Origin: Vibrio harveyi NBRC 15634 = ATCC 14126 = KCTC 12724
Lineage (GTDB): Bacteria > Pseudomonadota > Gammaproteobacteria > Enterobacterales > Vibrionaceae
NCBI RefSeq assembly: GCF_001591145.1
Contig: NZ_BCUF01000022.1
Coordinates: forward strand, 1-64,000
Direction of reading: 5' to 3'
Length of the DNA stretch: 64,000 nucleotides
The notes beneath the pieces were generated by a model, which was given only the letters and a program-made list of their open reading frames with translations, was not told where the DNA came from and searched no databases. A program made the position numbers and the translations under genes. Position 1 is the stretch's first letter; each line of letters begins with the position of its first letter. Positions 26,880 through 36,599 of the stretch are shown piece by piece.

Positions 26880-27761
26880 TTACTTTTCGCTCAAACATTG
26901 ACTAAAGCTGTTGGACATTCCTTTAAGAAATTCGAAGTAACTTCCAGATTTCACCTCAACCTCACTACCCAGCGGATCAAGAACACCTGAACGAACGTCA
27001 CTGCCGCGCATCACACTCTCAATAACCGCCGGAGTAAACTGAGGTTCAGAGAACACGCACGCTACATCACCGGTTCCCAACGTTTTACGGATACGAATCA
27101 GTGTTTTTGCACCAGGTTTACGGTCCGGTGAAACGGTGAAGTGACCCATTTGATTCAAACCATAACGCTCTTCAAAATACCCATAAGCATCATGGAATAC
27201 GAAGTAACCTTTATCTTTGACTGGAGCAAGCTGCTGTTTAATCTCAGAATCAGTCGCGTTCAACTTTACTTCAAATTTCTTCAGGTTGTTGGCGTACGTA
27301 TCGGCATGTACTGGATCAACTTCCGCTAACTTGTGTGCAATTGCATTAGCGACCTGTTGTACTGTTTCAACACCCAACCAAAAATGAGGGTCATGTGTAC
27401 CATGGTCATGACCATCGTGATCATGAGAATGCTCGCTACCAAACTCTCGCAGCGACAAACCCGGAATTTGGCTTAGTGTCAGTGTGTTCCCTCTATCTGT
27501 CACCACTTTTTCAAGGAATGGTTCGAGGTCGTGCCCATACCAAATCACCAGATCCGCTGCTGCTACTTTCTGGACATCAGAAGGGCGCAACGCGTAATCA
27601 TGCGGAGATGCATTGTTTTGTAGCAATACGTCCGGAGCCGTTACGCCTTCAGTAAGCTCGGTCGTGATCATTTGAATTGGTTTGATACTGGTTAACACAG
27701 TTACCGCGTGAGCAGGTAACGTTAATATTGCTGAGACAGCAAGAATAATAGCTCTTTTCAT
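26880..27761 (-). CDS. znuA: Zinc-binding periplasmic protein ZnuA
   Basis: Solute-binding component of the high-affinity zinc ABC transporter. 293 aa with a signal peptide (cleavage after PAHA, about residue 19). Zinc ligands include the His in NASPHDYALRPSD and the His in the DPHFWLG segment, and a His/Asp-rich loop of ten-plus residues (HSHDHDGHDHGTHD, around 110-123) marks the ZnuA subgroup rather than Mn-binding relatives. The later FVFHDAYGYFEERY carries a third ligand. Divergent from znuCB with a shared Zur-type operator in the 78-bp gap. Confidence 0.97.
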   Translation of the reverse strand: MKRAIILAVSAILTLPAHAVTVLTSIKPIQMITTELTEGVTAPDVLLQNNASPHDYALRPSDVQKVAAADLVIWYGHDLEPFLEKVVTDRGNTLTLSQIPGLSLREFGSEHSHDHDGHDHGTHDPHFWLGVETVQQVANAIAHKLAEVDPVHADTYANNLKKFEVKLNATDSEIKQQLAPVKDKGYFVFHDAYGYFEERYGLNQMGHFTVSPDRKPGAKTLIRIRKTLGTGDVACVFSEPQFTPAVIESVMRGSDVRSGVLDPLGSEVEVKSGSYFEFLKGMSNSFSQCLSEK

Positions 27762-27795
27762 AGTTTTACTTGGGGTATGGCGTGGAAAGTGAGAT

Positions 27796-27814
27796 AATGT
27801 TACATTATAACATT
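27796..27814. promoter_or_regulatory. Zur box between znuA and znuC
   Basis: AATGTTACATTATAACATT differs at one position from the enterobacterial Zur consensus AATGTTATAnTATAACATT. It is centred in the intergenic region shared by the divergent znuA and znuCB genes, so one repressor site can control both. Confidence 0.85.
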
Positions 27815-27839
27815 ATTATTTTGCAAATGAGTTTCATTC

Positions 27840-28628
27840 ATGTCTTCACTAGTCCGTCTTGAGCAACTGTGCGTCGAGTTTGACGAACGCAGAGTTCTCG
27901 ACAATATCACTATGGAATTAGAAAAGGGCAAGATCACCACCCTAATTGGTCCCAACGGAGCGGGAAAATCGACATTAGTTAAAGTCATTCTAGGTCTCCA
28001 AAAACCGACCAGCGGTAAGTTAACGAAGCAACGTAAACTGAAAATTGGTTATGTTCCTCAGAAACTGAAACTCAACGATTCACTGCCACTCAATGTCATT
28101 CGCTTTTTGAACCTTGCTGGCAAGTATAGCAAGCAGGAATGTCTCGATGCGCTACGCCTTGTTGGAGCTGAGCATCTCATCGCAAGTAACATGCACCGTC
28201 TATCTGGCGGAGAGAACCAACGAGTATTGCTCGCACGCGCCCTACTACAACGTCCAGAATTGTTGGTATTAGATGAACCCGCTCAAGGGGTCGATGTTCA
28301 AGGTCAGATCGATCTCTATGACTTAATTGAGAGCATCCGCCACCGATTTGACTGCGGTGTGTTCATGGTGTCTCATGACTTGCACTTAGTGATGGCTAAA
28401 ACTGACGATGTGATTTGCTTGCATCATCATGTGTGCTGCTCTGGCTCACCGGCAACCATCACCCAGCACCCTTCTTACATTGCGCTGTTTGGTAATGCGA
28501 CTCGAGAATCTCTGGCTTTTTACCATCATGATCATGAGCATCACCACCACGATTTAGCGGGTTCACCAGTCACTGGCGATGCTACATCTTGTTCAAACCA
28601 TTCTCACGGACATCATCATCATGATTGA
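27840..28628 (+). CDS. znuC: Zinc ABC transporter ATPase ZnuC
   Basis: Cytoplasmic ATPase driving zinc import through ZnuB. 262 aa. Walker [10 protein letters not shown] (around residue 37), signature [14 protein letters not shown], Walker [14 protein letters not shown] and the switch His in VSHDLHLV are intact. The C-terminus is unusually rich in histidine: a block near residues 224-234 ([11 protein letters not shown]) and a final SHGHHHHD. Such a tail could bind zinc in the cytoplasm; this is inference. The znuB start ATG is embedded in the last codons. Confidence 0.96.
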   Translation: MSSLVRLEQLCVEFDERRVLDNITMELEKGKITTLIGPNGAGKSTLVKVILGLQKPTSGKLTKQRKLKIGYVPQKLKLNDSLPLNVIRFLNLAGKYSKQECLDALRLVGAEHLIASNMHRLSGGENQRVLLARALLQRPELLVLDEPAQGVDVQGQIDLYDLIESIRHRFDCGVFMVSHDLHLVMAKTDDVICLHHHVCCSGSPATITQHPSYIALFGNATRESLAFYHHDHEHHHHDLAGSPVTGDATSCSNHSHGHHHHD

Positions 28629-29406
28629 GTTTTTATTGCCTTCAATTCTGGCTGGTATTGGTATTGCGATCATCGCAGGTCCACTTGGCTCATTCGTGGT
28701 TTGGCGAAAAATGGCTTACTTTGGCGATACCCTTGCTCACGCCTCGTTAATGGGGTTAGCGCTGGGCTTTTTACTCAATGTAAACCTATATCTTGCGCTA
28801 CTAGTTTGCTGTTTAGCGTTAGCGGTCCTGCTTGTGACTCTGCAAAAACAACAGCTTGTGGCGACAGATACCTTGCTTGGTATTTTGGCGCACAGTGCGC
28901 TGTCCATTGGTTTAGTGTCCGTCAGTTTCTTAGACAACGTTCGCGTAGATCTTATGAGCTACCTATTCGGTGACTTGCTTGCGGTCTCGCCACAAGATCT
29001 GATGTTCATCTACGCTGGTGTTGTTGCTGTAAGTGCGTGTTTGTACATCTTTTGGCGCCCACTGCTCTCCAGCACAGTCAGCGAAGAGCTTGCCGCCGTG
29101 GAGGGCGTGAATACCGATCTAGTGCGTTTGGTATTAATGCTGATGGTGGGTGTGGTCATCGCAGTAGGTATGAAGTTTGTTGGCGCATTGATCATGACTT
29201 CTCTACTGATTATCCCTGCAGCCACTGCGCGTAAAGTTTCCTCATCACCAGAGCAAATGGCATTGTTTGCCTCGATTATCGGTTCGATTGCAGTGTTAAT
29301 GGGGTTAAGCCTATCTTGGCACTTCGATACGCCAGCAGGTCCTTCTGTTGTCATTAGTGCAACATTCCTGTTTATGCTTAGCCAATTGATTAGACGTAAA
29401 GCCTAA
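28621..29406 (+). CDS. znuB: Zinc ABC transporter permease ZnuB
   Basis: Inner-membrane permease, 261 aa, with seven or more hydrophobic segments and the conserved [21 protein letters not shown] cytoplasmic coupling region near residue 27. The start is the ATG at 28621 (MIEFLLPSI), as in E. coli ZnuB, within an 8-bp overlap with znuC. The open frame extends back to 28579 but those residues come from the znuC His tail in another frame. Ends before a bidirectional terminator shared with sucD. Confidence 0.95.
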   Translation: MIEFLLPSILAGIGIAIIAGPLGSFVVWRKMAYFGDTLAHASLMGLALGFLLNVNLYLALLVCCLALAVLLVTLQKQQLVATDTLLGILAHSALSIGLVSVSFLDNVRVDLMSYLFGDLLAVSPQDLMFIYAGVVAVSACLYIFWRPLLSSTVSEELAAVEGVNTDLVRLVLMLMVGVVIAVGMKFVGALIMTSLLIIPAATARKVSSSPEQMALFASIIGSIAVLMGLSLSWHFDTPAGPSVVISATFLFMLSQLIRRKA

Positions 29407-29423
29407 TGCACTGATAGAAAAAG

Positions 29424-29451
29424 AAAAGCCTGCGAAATCGCAGGCTTTTTT
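29424..29451. terminator. Bidirectional terminator between znuB and sucD
   Basis: AAAAGCCTGCG/CGCAGGCTTTT perfect stem with AAAT loop and extra T on the plus strand. It closes the suc operon on the minus strand and znuCB on the plus strand. Confidence 0.85.
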
Positions 29452-29476
29452 GATGCTTTTGTAATGGTTTGGTTGA

Positions 29477-30349
29477 TTACCAACCTGTCACTTCACGTAG
29501 ACCTTTGCCAATCTCTGCTAGAGATTTCACAGTCTTAACGCCAGCCGCTTCTAGTGCTGCGAATTTGTCTTCAGCAGTACCTTTGCCACCAGAGATAATC
29601 GCACCAGCGTGACCCATACGTTTACCAGGAGGAGCCGTTACACCAGCAATGTAAGAAACCACAGGCTTCGTTACGTTTTCTTTGATGTAAGCAGCAGCTT
29701 CTTCTTCCGCAGTACCACCAATTTCACCAATCATTACGATTGCTTCAGTTTCTGGGTCTTCTTGGAAAAGTTTAAGGATATCGATAAAGTTTGAACCAGG
29801 AATTGGGTCACCACCGATACCAACACACGTTGATTGACCGAAGCCTTCATCCGTTGTTTGCTTAACCGCTTCGTACGTTAGAGTACCTGAACGAGAAACG
29901 ATACCTACTTTACCTTTCTTGTGAATATGACCAGGCATGATACCGATCTTACATTCATCAGGTGTGATAACACCCGGACAGTTTGGACCGATCATGCGAA
30001 CGCCAGTTTCTTCTAGCTTCACTTTAACATCGATCATATCTGTTGTTGGGATGCCTTCCGTGATGGTCACGATAAGCTCAATACCCGCATCAATCGCTTC
30101 TAGGATTGCATCTTTACAGAATGGCGCTGGTACGTAGATTACTGTTGCTGTTGCGCCAGTCACTTCGACTGCTTCACGTACAGTGTTGAATACAGGAAGA
30201 CCAAGGTGAGTTTGACCACCTTTACCTGGAGATACACCACCAACCATTTGTGTACCGTAAGCAATTGCCTGCTCTGAGTGGAAAGTACCTTGACCACCCG
30301 TGAAGCCCTGACAGATTACTTTAGTGTCTTTGTTAATTAGTACAGACAT
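29477..30349 (-). CDS. sucD: Succinyl-CoA synthetase alpha subunit
   Basis: Catalyses, with SucC, succinyl-CoA + ADP + Pi to succinate + ATP in the TCA cycle. 290 aa, standard. The CoA-binding Rossmann domain begins with [19 protein letters not shown], and the phosphorylated active-site histidine is in [13 protein letters not shown] (about residue 246). Its ATG overlaps the sucC stop by one base (TAATG), typical of translationally coupled stoichiometric subunits. Confidence 0.98.
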   Translation of the reverse strand: MSVLINKDTKVICQGFTGGQGTFHSEQAIAYGTQMVGGVSPGKGGQTHLGLPVFNTVREAVEVTGATATVIYVPAPFCKDAILEAIDAGIELIVTITEGIPTTDMIDVKVKLEETGVRMIGPNCPGVITPDECKIGIMPGHIHKKGKVGIVSRSGTLTYEAVKQTTDEGFGQSTCVGIGGDPIPGSNFIDILKLFQEDPETEAIVMIGEIGGTAEEEAAAYIKENVTKPVVSYIAGVTAPPGKRMGHAGAIISGGKGTAEDKFAALEAAGVKTVKSLAEIGKGLREVTGW

Positions 30350-31515
30350 TATTTAGCCTCCGCAGCAGCAACAACTTTCTGAGCAGCATCTGTTAGCGAC
30401 TCAGCAGCAATGATATCAACATCAGAATTAGCAAGAACTTCGCGACCTAGGTCAGCGTTAGTACCTTCAAGACGAACAACAACAGGTACCGTTACACCAA
30501 CTTCTTTCACTGCACCAATGATGCCTTCTGCGATCATGTCACAACGAACGATACCGCCGAAGATGTTGACTAGAACTGCTTTCACGTTGTCATCAGATAG
30601 GATGATCTTGAACGCTTCCGCTACACGCTCTTTTGTTGCACCGCCACCTACGTCTAGGAAGTTAGCCGGCTTGCCACCGTGTAGGTTTACGATGTCCATT
30701 GTACCCATCGCCAGACCTGCACCATTAACCATACAGCCAACATTGCCGTCTAGTGCTACGTAGTTCAGTTCCCACTGAGCTGCGTGCGCTTCACGCTCAT
30801 CTTCTTGTGAAGGATCGTGCATTTCACGAAGCTTAGGCTGACGGTATAACGCGTTTGAGTCGATGTTGATCTTACCGTCAAGACACAGCAGGTTGCCTTC
30901 GCCAGTAATAACCAGTGGGTTGATCTCTAGTAGCGCTAGGTCGTACTGAGAAAACATAGTGCCAAGACCCATGAAGATCTTAACGAATTGTTTGATTTGG
31001 TCACCTTCAAGACCAAGTTTGAACGCGAGCTCACGACCTTGGTAAGCCTGAGGACCTACTAGTGGATCGATTGCTGCTTTGTGGATTAGCTCCGGTGTTT
31101 CTTCCGCAACTTTTTCGATTTCCACACCACCTTCAGTTGAAGCCATGAATACGATCTTACGGCTTGCACGGTCTACAACCGCACCAAGGTAAAGTTCGTT
31201 AGCAATGTTAGATGCTTCTTCTACAAGGATTTTAGTAACAGGCTGACCATTTGCGTCTGTTTGGTAAGTAACCAAGTTCTTACCTAGCCATTTTTGTGCG
31301 AATTCTTTTACACCATCTTTTGTATCGTGTAGCTCTACGCCGCCCGCTTTACCGCGACCGCCAGCGTGAACCTGACACTTTACAACTTTCTTTTCAGTAG
31401 TGATGCGACCCGCTGCTTCAAAAGCTTCTTGTGGCGTATCACATGCGTAGCCTTCCGGTACAGGCAAACCGAATTCTGCAAACAGCTGTTTGGCTTGGTA
31501 TTCATGCAAATTCAT
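30349..31515 (-). CDS. sucC: Succinyl-CoA synthetase beta subunit
   Basis: ATP-grasp subunit that binds nucleotide and succinate. 388 aa, the canonical length. N-terminal [20 protein letters not shown], the glycine-rich [13 protein letters not shown] nucleotide segment, [10 protein letters not shown] and the C-terminal [17 protein letters not shown] are all typical. ATG at 31515 with GGA eight bases upstream and a 14-bp perfect palindrome just before that. A structured 203-bp gap separates it from sucB. Confidence 0.98.
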   Translation of the reverse strand: MNLHEYQAKQLFAEFGLPVPEGYACDTPQEAFEAAGRITTEKKVVKCQVHAGGRGKAGGVELHDTKDGVKEFAQKWLGKNLVTYQTDANGQPVTKILVEEASNIANELYLGAVVDRASRKIVFMASTEGGVEIEKVAEETPELIHKAAIDPLVGPQAYQGRELAFKLGLEGDQIKQFVKIFMGLGTMFSQYDLALLEINPLVITGEGNLLCLDGKINIDSNALYRQPKLREMHDPSQEDEREAHAAQWELNYVALDGNVGCMVNGAGLAMGTMDIVNLHGGKPANFLDVGGGATKERVAEAFKIILSDDNVKAVLVNIFGGIVRCDMIAEGIIGAVKEVGVTVPVVVRLEGTNADLGREVLANSDVDIIAAESLTDAAQKVVAAAEAK

Positions 31516-31718
31516 TTTGATATTCCGTTTGTTTATCCCTTAAGGGATTTATTATTTCCATAACACCACTTCATGCGGTGCGTCTGTAGGGTCTTCTCAA
31601 ATCAACTGCTTATAGATTATATCGGGGGCAGTTCAAGTGAAGGCCAGACGCTGAGCCAGTCTAGCCTTGGATGCTGTAGGCGTCGAGCTATCAGGGACAA
31701 CTCGACGTTTTAGCGATA
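31516..31718 (-). other. Structured sucB-sucC intercistronic region
   Basis: Reading with the operon, a stem CGTCGAG/CTCGACG (31681-31707) begins 12 bases after the sucB stop. A second stem AAGGC-C-AGAC/GTCT-A-GCCTT follows (31640-31668), and the perfect palindrome ATCCCTTAAGGGAT (31535-31548) lies just upstream of the sucC RBS. None has a T-run on the minus strand, so these are not plain terminators. They may set the ratio of sucAB to sucCD or stabilise mRNA ends. Confidence 0.6.
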
Positions 31719-32927
31719 TTAAACGTCTAATAACAGACGCGCTGGATCTTCTAGTAGCTCTTTAATTGTTACTAGGAAACCCACTGACTCACGACCATCA
31801 ATCAAACGGTGATCGTAAGATAGTGCTAGGTACATCATTGGCAAGATTTCTACTTTGCCATCAACCGCCATTGGACGCTCTTGGATCTTGTGCATACCCA
31901 AGATTGCTGATTGTGGTGGGTTAATGATTGGCGTAGACATCAATGAACCAAATACACCGCCGTTAGTGATAGTGAAGTTACCGCCCATCAACTCATCAAC
32001 CGTTAGCTTGCCGTCACGACCTTTGATTGCTAGCTCTTTGATGCCTTTTTCGATGTCAGCAAAACCTAGCGTGTCACAGTCTTTTAGAACTGGCGTCACT
32101 AGACCGCGTGGCGTAGAAACCGCCATACTGATATCAAAGTAGTTGTGGTAAACGATGTCATCACCATCAATAGATGCATTCACTTCTGGGTAACGTTTTA
32201 GTGCTTCAGTTACTGCTTTCACGTAGAAAGACATGAAGCCAAGGCGAGTGCCGTGACGCTCTTCAAACTGGTCTTTGTACTGCTTACGAAGGTCCATGAT
32301 TGGCTTCATGTTCACTTCGTTAAACGTAGTTAGCATTGCCGTGTTGTTTTTCGCTTCTAGAAGACGATTTGCCACTGTCTTACGTAGACGCGTCATTGGA
32401 ACACGTTTTTGGCTGCGAGCTGCCGCAGGCGCTTCAACGGCTGCTGGAGCTTCTGCTTTCGGAGCTGCTTTTGCGTTTGCAAGGTGCGCTTCGATATCTT
32501 CGCGAGTAATGCGACCGCCAACACCAGAGCCTTTCACTTGGCTTGCTTCTAGACCGTGTTCAGCAAGAAGACGACGAACCGCAGGGCTTAACGCATCGTT
32601 GCTCTCTTCTGTCAGCGTTGCTTTATGACGCTTGTCAGGAGATGCTTCTTTGTCTTCTGTTGAATCTGTCGTTGGTTCGCCTGCTACGGCACCTGGCTTA
32701 AGTTTTGCAATCAACTGCTTAGAAAGTACTGTCGCACCTTCTTCTTCGATAATGGCTTCTAAAACGCCCGCTTCCGGAGCAGGTACTTCAAGCACGACTT
32801 TATCAGTTTCGATATCAACCAGAACTTCATCACGCTCGACTACGTCGCCTGGTTGTTTGTGCCATGTCGCTACGGTTGCGTCAGCAACTGATTCAGGTAA
32901 ATCTGGAACCAGAATTTCAATTGTCAT
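31719..32927 (-). CDS. sucB: Dihydrolipoyl succinyltransferase (E2o)
   Basis: Core of the 2-oxoglutarate dehydrogenase complex that transfers the succinyl group to CoA. 402 aa. One lipoyl domain at residues 2-77 with lipoylated Lys in [12 protein letters not shown]; a peripheral-subunit binding domain at about 110-145 ([25 protein letters not shown]); an Ala/Pro linker; and the catalytic domain with the active-site His and Asp in [16 protein letters not shown] near the end. ATG at 32927, 28 bp after the sucA stop. Confidence 0.98.
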   Translation of the reverse strand: MTIEILVPDLPESVADATVATWHKQPGDVVERDEVLVDIETDKVVLEVPAPEAGVLEAIIEEEGATVLSKQLIAKLKPGAVAGEPTTDSTEDKEASPDKRHKATLTEESNDALSPAVRRLLAEHGLEASQVKGSGVGGRITREDIEAHLANAKAAPKAEAPAAVEAPAAARSQKRVPMTRLRKTVANRLLEAKNNTAMLTTFNEVNMKPIMDLRKQYKDQFEERHGTRLGFMSFYVKAVTEALKRYPEVNASIDGDDIVYHNYFDISMAVSTPRGLVTPVLKDCDTLGFADIEKGIKELAIKGRDGKLTVDELMGGNFTITNGGVFGSLMSTPIINPPQSAILGMHKIQERPMAVDGKVEILPMMYLALSYDHRLIDGRESVGFLVTIKELLEDPARLLLDV

Positions 32928-32955
32928 ATCTGTTTCTTCCTTTAACTTCTAGTTC

Positions 32956-35781
32956 TTAATTCGAAGTTTTTGAGTTCACGTTCAGAGCGTCTTCAACCAA
33001 CGCTTTTTGTTGTTTCAAGTGCACCGACATGTAGCCTACTGCTGGCGAAGCAGAAGCTGGGCGACCTGCGTATTTAAGATCTGCGCCTGCTGGAATAGCA
33101 GCACGGAAGTTGTGTTGGCTACAGTACCAAGCACCCTGGTTTTGAGGCTCTTCCTGACACCATACAAAGTCTTCAACATTCGTGTATTGCTCAATAGCGG
33201 CTTGAACTTCTTCCATCGGGAATGGGTATAGCTGCTCAATACGCACAATAGCAACATCATCTTGTTCGTTATTGCGACGCTGTTCTAGAAGGTCGAAATA
33301 AACCTTACCCGAACAGAACACAACACGTTTCACTTTGCTTGGTTCCAGATTATCGATTTCTGGAATCGCTGGCTGGAATGTACCTTCAGAAAGATCTTCC
33401 AAAGACGATGTACAAAGTGGATGACGCAGTAGCGACTTAGGTGACATAACAATCAGTGGACGACGCATTGGACGCACCACCTGACGACGGATCATGTGGT
33501 AAACCTGTGCTGGTGTAGATGGCACTACAACCTGCATGTTTTGTTCAGCACACAATTGTAGGTAACGTTCTAAACGCGCTGACGAGTGCTCAGGACCTTG
33601 ACCTTCATAACCATGTGGCAACAGCATCGTCAGACCACATAGACGAGCCCATTTTTGCTCACCCGACGAAATGAACTGGTCGATCACCACTTGCGCACCG
33701 TTTGCGAAATCACCAAATTGTGCTTCCCAAATGGTCAAACCGCTTGGCTCTGCCGTTGCGTAACCGTACTCAAACGCCAGTACCGCTTCTTCTGACAATA
33801 CAGAGTCAAAGACTTGGAATGGACCTTGTTTGTCATGAATATTCGCTAGCGGGATGTAAGTGCTCGCATCGTTTTGGTTATGCAAAACAGAGTGGCGATG
33901 GAAGAAAGTACCACGACCTGAGTCCTGACCAGAGATACGAATACGCTTGCCATCGTCAACTAAGGTAGCGTACGCAAGTGTCTCTGCCATACCCCAATCT
34001 AATGGCTTCTCACCACTGATCATTGCAGCACGATCGTTGTAAAGCTTGTTTACACGGCTTTGTAGCTTATGGCTATCCGGGTATTGAATTAGGCGTTGAC
34101 CAAGCTCTTTCAAGCGGGTTGAATCAAATTTGTTGTCCCATTCAACATCCCAGTCGTGACCTAGATACGGAGACCAGTCAACAGAGTGAAGAGCCATTGG
34201 ACGCCACTCTTTCACCACAACTTCACCTTTATCAAGCGCGTCGCGGTACTCATTCACAAGCTGAGTTGCAACTTCAATGTCTGATTCATTTTTATCGATC
34301 AATACATCAGCGTATAGCTTACGTGGTGTTGGGTGCTTTTTGATTTTCTGGTACATCAACGGTTGAGTCGCATTCGGCTCATCCGCTTCGTTGTGACCAT
34401 GACGACGGTAACAAACCAAATCAATCACAACATCACGCTTAAACTCGTTGCGGTAATCCAGAGCAATACGAGTGACAAAAGCAACTGCTTCTGGGTCGTC
34501 AGCGTTAACGTGGAAAATCGGAGCCTGTACCATCTTCGCAATATCAGTACAGTACATCGTCGAGCGAGTATCACGAGGGTTCGATGTTGTAAAACCAACT
34601 TGGTTGTTCACAACGATACGTACCGTACCGCCGACACAGAAGCCACGCGCTAGAGACATGTTAAACGTCTCTGCTACCACGCCCTGACCTGCAATTGCTG
34701 AGTCACCGTGAATAGTGATTGGCAGTACGCGGCTACCATCAAAATCACCAAGGCGATCTTGACGCGCACGAACCGAACCGATAACTACTGGGTTTACAAT
34801 CTCAAGGTGAGATGGGTTAAATGCTAGCGCTAAGTGGACATCGCCACCTGGCGTTGCAAAGTCTGCAGAGAAACCTTGGTGGTACTTAACGTCACCCGTA
34901 CCCCATGTTTCGTCATGTTTGCCTGCAAACTCGTCAAACAAATCTTGTGGCTTCTTACCTAGAACGTTGACTAGCATGTTCAAACGTCCACGGTGAGCCA
35001 TACCGATAACCACTTCACGCATGCCGCTCTTACCAGCATGACGAATCAGCTCTTTTGTCATCGGAATTAGTGCATCACCACCTTCTAGAGAGAAACGTTT
35101 AGCGCCTGGGAACTTAGCACCCAAGTAACGCTCAAGACCTTCAGCAGCAGTTAGCTCCTCAAGGAATGTACGTTTTTCAGTTTTATCGAAAGATGGCTGA
35201 CCAACCACAGACTCTAAACGTTGCTGAATCCAACGCTTCTGTTCTGTGTCTGTCATGTGCATGTATTCAGCACCAATAGAACCACAGTACGTTTTCTTCA
35301 GAGCTGAGTAGATGTCTTTCAACTGCATGGTTTCTTGCCCAATAGCAAAAGAACCTACGTTGAAAGTTTCTTCGAAGTCATCTTCGGTGAGATTGTGGAA
35401 TGCAGGGTCTAGCTCCGCCACAGGTGGACGTTGCCATAGACCTAGAGGATCAAGCTCAGCAGCTTCATGACCGCGGAAGCGGTATGCGTTGATAAGCTGT
35501 AGAACTTTTACTTGCTTAGCGTCGACATCTGGATCACTAACTTGGACACTGTAATGCTTTGTTTCTTGAGCGAGTCGTCGGAAGTAGTCACGGACACGCG
35601 AATGCGGCTGTTCTGCCACTTCTTCTGAGTTTTTAGGCAACTCATCAAATACGCGTTTCCACTCCTCACTTACCAGATCGGGATCACTTAGATACAGTTC
35701 GTAGAGGTCCTCTACATACGTTGCATTGGCGCCAGCCAAGTGTGAAGACTCGAGCCATGCCTTCATCACGCCGTTGTGCAT
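32956..35781 (-). CDS. sucA: 2-oxoglutarate dehydrogenase E1 subunit
   Basis: Thiamine diphosphate-dependent decarboxylase of the 2-oxoglutarate dehydrogenase complex. 941 aa (E. coli 933). The N-terminal KAWLESSHLAGANATYVEDLY matches the family's E2-binding start. The ThDP region includes GDSAIAGQGVVAETFNMS and NNQVGFTTSNPRDTRST; GMAHRGRLNMLVNVLGK and the C-terminal YCGAP-like WCQEEPQNQGAWY are also present. ATG at 35781. It follows sdhB by 92 bp with a hairpin between, so sdh and suc may form one long transcript as in E. coli. Confidence 0.98.
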   Translation of the reverse strand: MHNGVMKAWLESSHLAGANATYVEDLYELYLSDPDLVSEEWKRVFDELPKNSEEVAEQPHSRVRDYFRRLAQETKHYSVQVSDPDVDAKQVKVLQLINAYRFRGHEAAELDPLGLWQRPPVAELDPAFHNLTEDDFEETFNVGSFAIGQETMQLKDIYSALKKTYCGSIGAEYMHMTDTEQKRWIQQRLESVVGQPSFDKTEKRTFLEELTAAEGLERYLGAKFPGAKRFSLEGGDALIPMTKELIRHAGKSGMREVVIGMAHRGRLNMLVNVLGKKPQDLFDEFAGKHDETWGTGDVKYHQGFSADFATPGGDVHLALAFNPSHLEIVNPVVIGSVRARQDRLGDFDGSRVLPITIHGDSAIAGQGVVAETFNMSLARGFCVGGTVRIVVNNQVGFTTSNPRDTRSTMYCTDIAKMVQAPIFHVNADDPEAVAFVTRIALDYRNEFKRDVVIDLVCYRRHGHNEADEPNATQPLMYQKIKKHPTPRKLYADVLIDKNESDIEVATQLVNEYRDALDKGEVVVKEWRPMALHSVDWSPYLGHDWDVEWDNKFDSTRLKELGQRLIQYPDSHKLQSRVNKLYNDRAAMISGEKPLDWGMAETLAYATLVDDGKRIRISGQDSGRGTFFHRHSVLHNQNDASTYIPLANIHDKQGPFQVFDSVLSEEAVLAFEYGYATAEPSGLTIWEAQFGDFANGAQVVIDQFISSGEQKWARLCGLTMLLPHGYEGQGPEHSSARLERYLQLCAEQNMQVVVPSTPAQVYHMIRRQVVRPMRRPLIVMSPKSLLRHPLCTSSLEDLSEGTFQPAIPEIDNLEPSKVKRVVFCSGKVYFDLLEQRRNNEQDDVAIVRIEQLYPFPMEEVQAAIEQYTNVEDFVWCQEEPQNQGAWYCSQHNFRAAIPAGADLKYAGRPASASPAVGYMSVHLKQQKALVEDALNVNSKTSN

Positions 35782-35838
35782 ATTTTCCCTTAACCAGTAG
35801 TTTTCACGTTTGCTTCGGTCTGCGCCGAGCTATTAAGA

Positions 35839-35863
35839 GCCGACCCATTTGGGTCGGCAATTT
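35839..35863. other. Hairpin between sdhB and sucA
   Basis: GCCGACCC-ATTT-GGGTCGGC stem (35839-35858) lies in the 92-bp sdhB-sucA gap. The T-run is on the plus strand (AATTTTTG), opposite to the direction of the operon. In operon direction it is followed by TCTTAATAG, so it is a poor terminator there. It might be an mRNA processing or stability element. Confidence 0.6.
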
Positions 35864-35873
35864 TTGTTGTTAA

Positions 35874-36584
35874 TTAAATCGAACGATTCACCAGCATCGA
35901 CTTGATGTGACCGATGGCTTTCGTAGGATTTAGCCCCTTAGGACAAACACTTACACAATTCATGATGCCATGGCAACGAAAAACGCTAAATGCATCATCA
36001 AGATCGGACAAACGTTCATCAGTTGCTGTATCTCGGCTATCAATTAGCCAACGGTAAGCCGCTAAGAGACCAGCAGGGCCGATAAATTTATCTGGGTTCC
36101 ACCAGAATGATGGACAAGAAGTTGTACAACATGCACACATAATACATTCATACAATCCATCTAAATGCGCACGTTCATCTGGCGATTGTAAGTTCTCTCG
36201 CGATGGTGGTAGAGCACCGTCATCAATCAAGAAAGGCTTAACTTTCGCATAGTTATCGTAGAACTGTGTCATGTCAACGATAAGATCACGTACTACTGGT
36301 AGGCCAGGTAACGGTCGGATGACAATCTTGTCACCTTGAAGCGCAGATAACGGAGTAATGCACGCTAGACCGTTTTTACCATTCATATTCAGACCATCAG
36401 ATCCACATACCCCTTCACGACATGAACGACGGAATGCAATGCTCGGATCTTGCTCTTTTAGTAAAATCAGCGCGTCCAGAACCATCATGTCTGAGCCTTC
36501 TTCCACTTCAAGAACGTAGTCTTTCATGTAAGGTTTTGTGTCTACATCCGGGTTGTAACGGTATAAAGAGAAGTTCAGTTTCAT
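35874..36584 (-). CDS. sdhB: Succinate dehydrogenase iron-sulfur subunit
   Basis: Electron-transfer subunit carrying the [2Fe-2S], [4Fe-4S] and [3Fe-4S] clusters. 236 aa. The first cluster region is CREGVCGSDGLNMNG...C, the second CIMCACCTTSCP and the third CHGIMNC...C in the CVSVCPKGLNP segment. I use the ATG at 36584: GGAGG lies 8 bases before it, while the ATG two codons earlier (36590) is only two bases from the same GGAGG, too close for initiation. The E. coli protein also begins at this point (RLEFSIYRYNPDVD). Confidence 0.97.
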   Translation of the reverse strand: MKLNFSLYRYNPDVDTKPYMKDYVLEVEEGSDMMVLDALILLKEQDPSIAFRRSCREGVCGSDGLNMNGKNGLACITPLSALQGDKIVIRPLPGLPVVRDLIVDMTQFYDNYAKVKPFLIDDGALPPSRENLQSPDERAHLDGLYECIMCACCTTSCPSFWWNPDKFIGPAGLLAAYRWLIDSRDTATDERLSDLDDAFSVFRCHGIMNCVSVCPKGLNPTKAIGHIKSMLVNRSI

Positions 36585-36599
36585 AGTCATATCCTCCCT

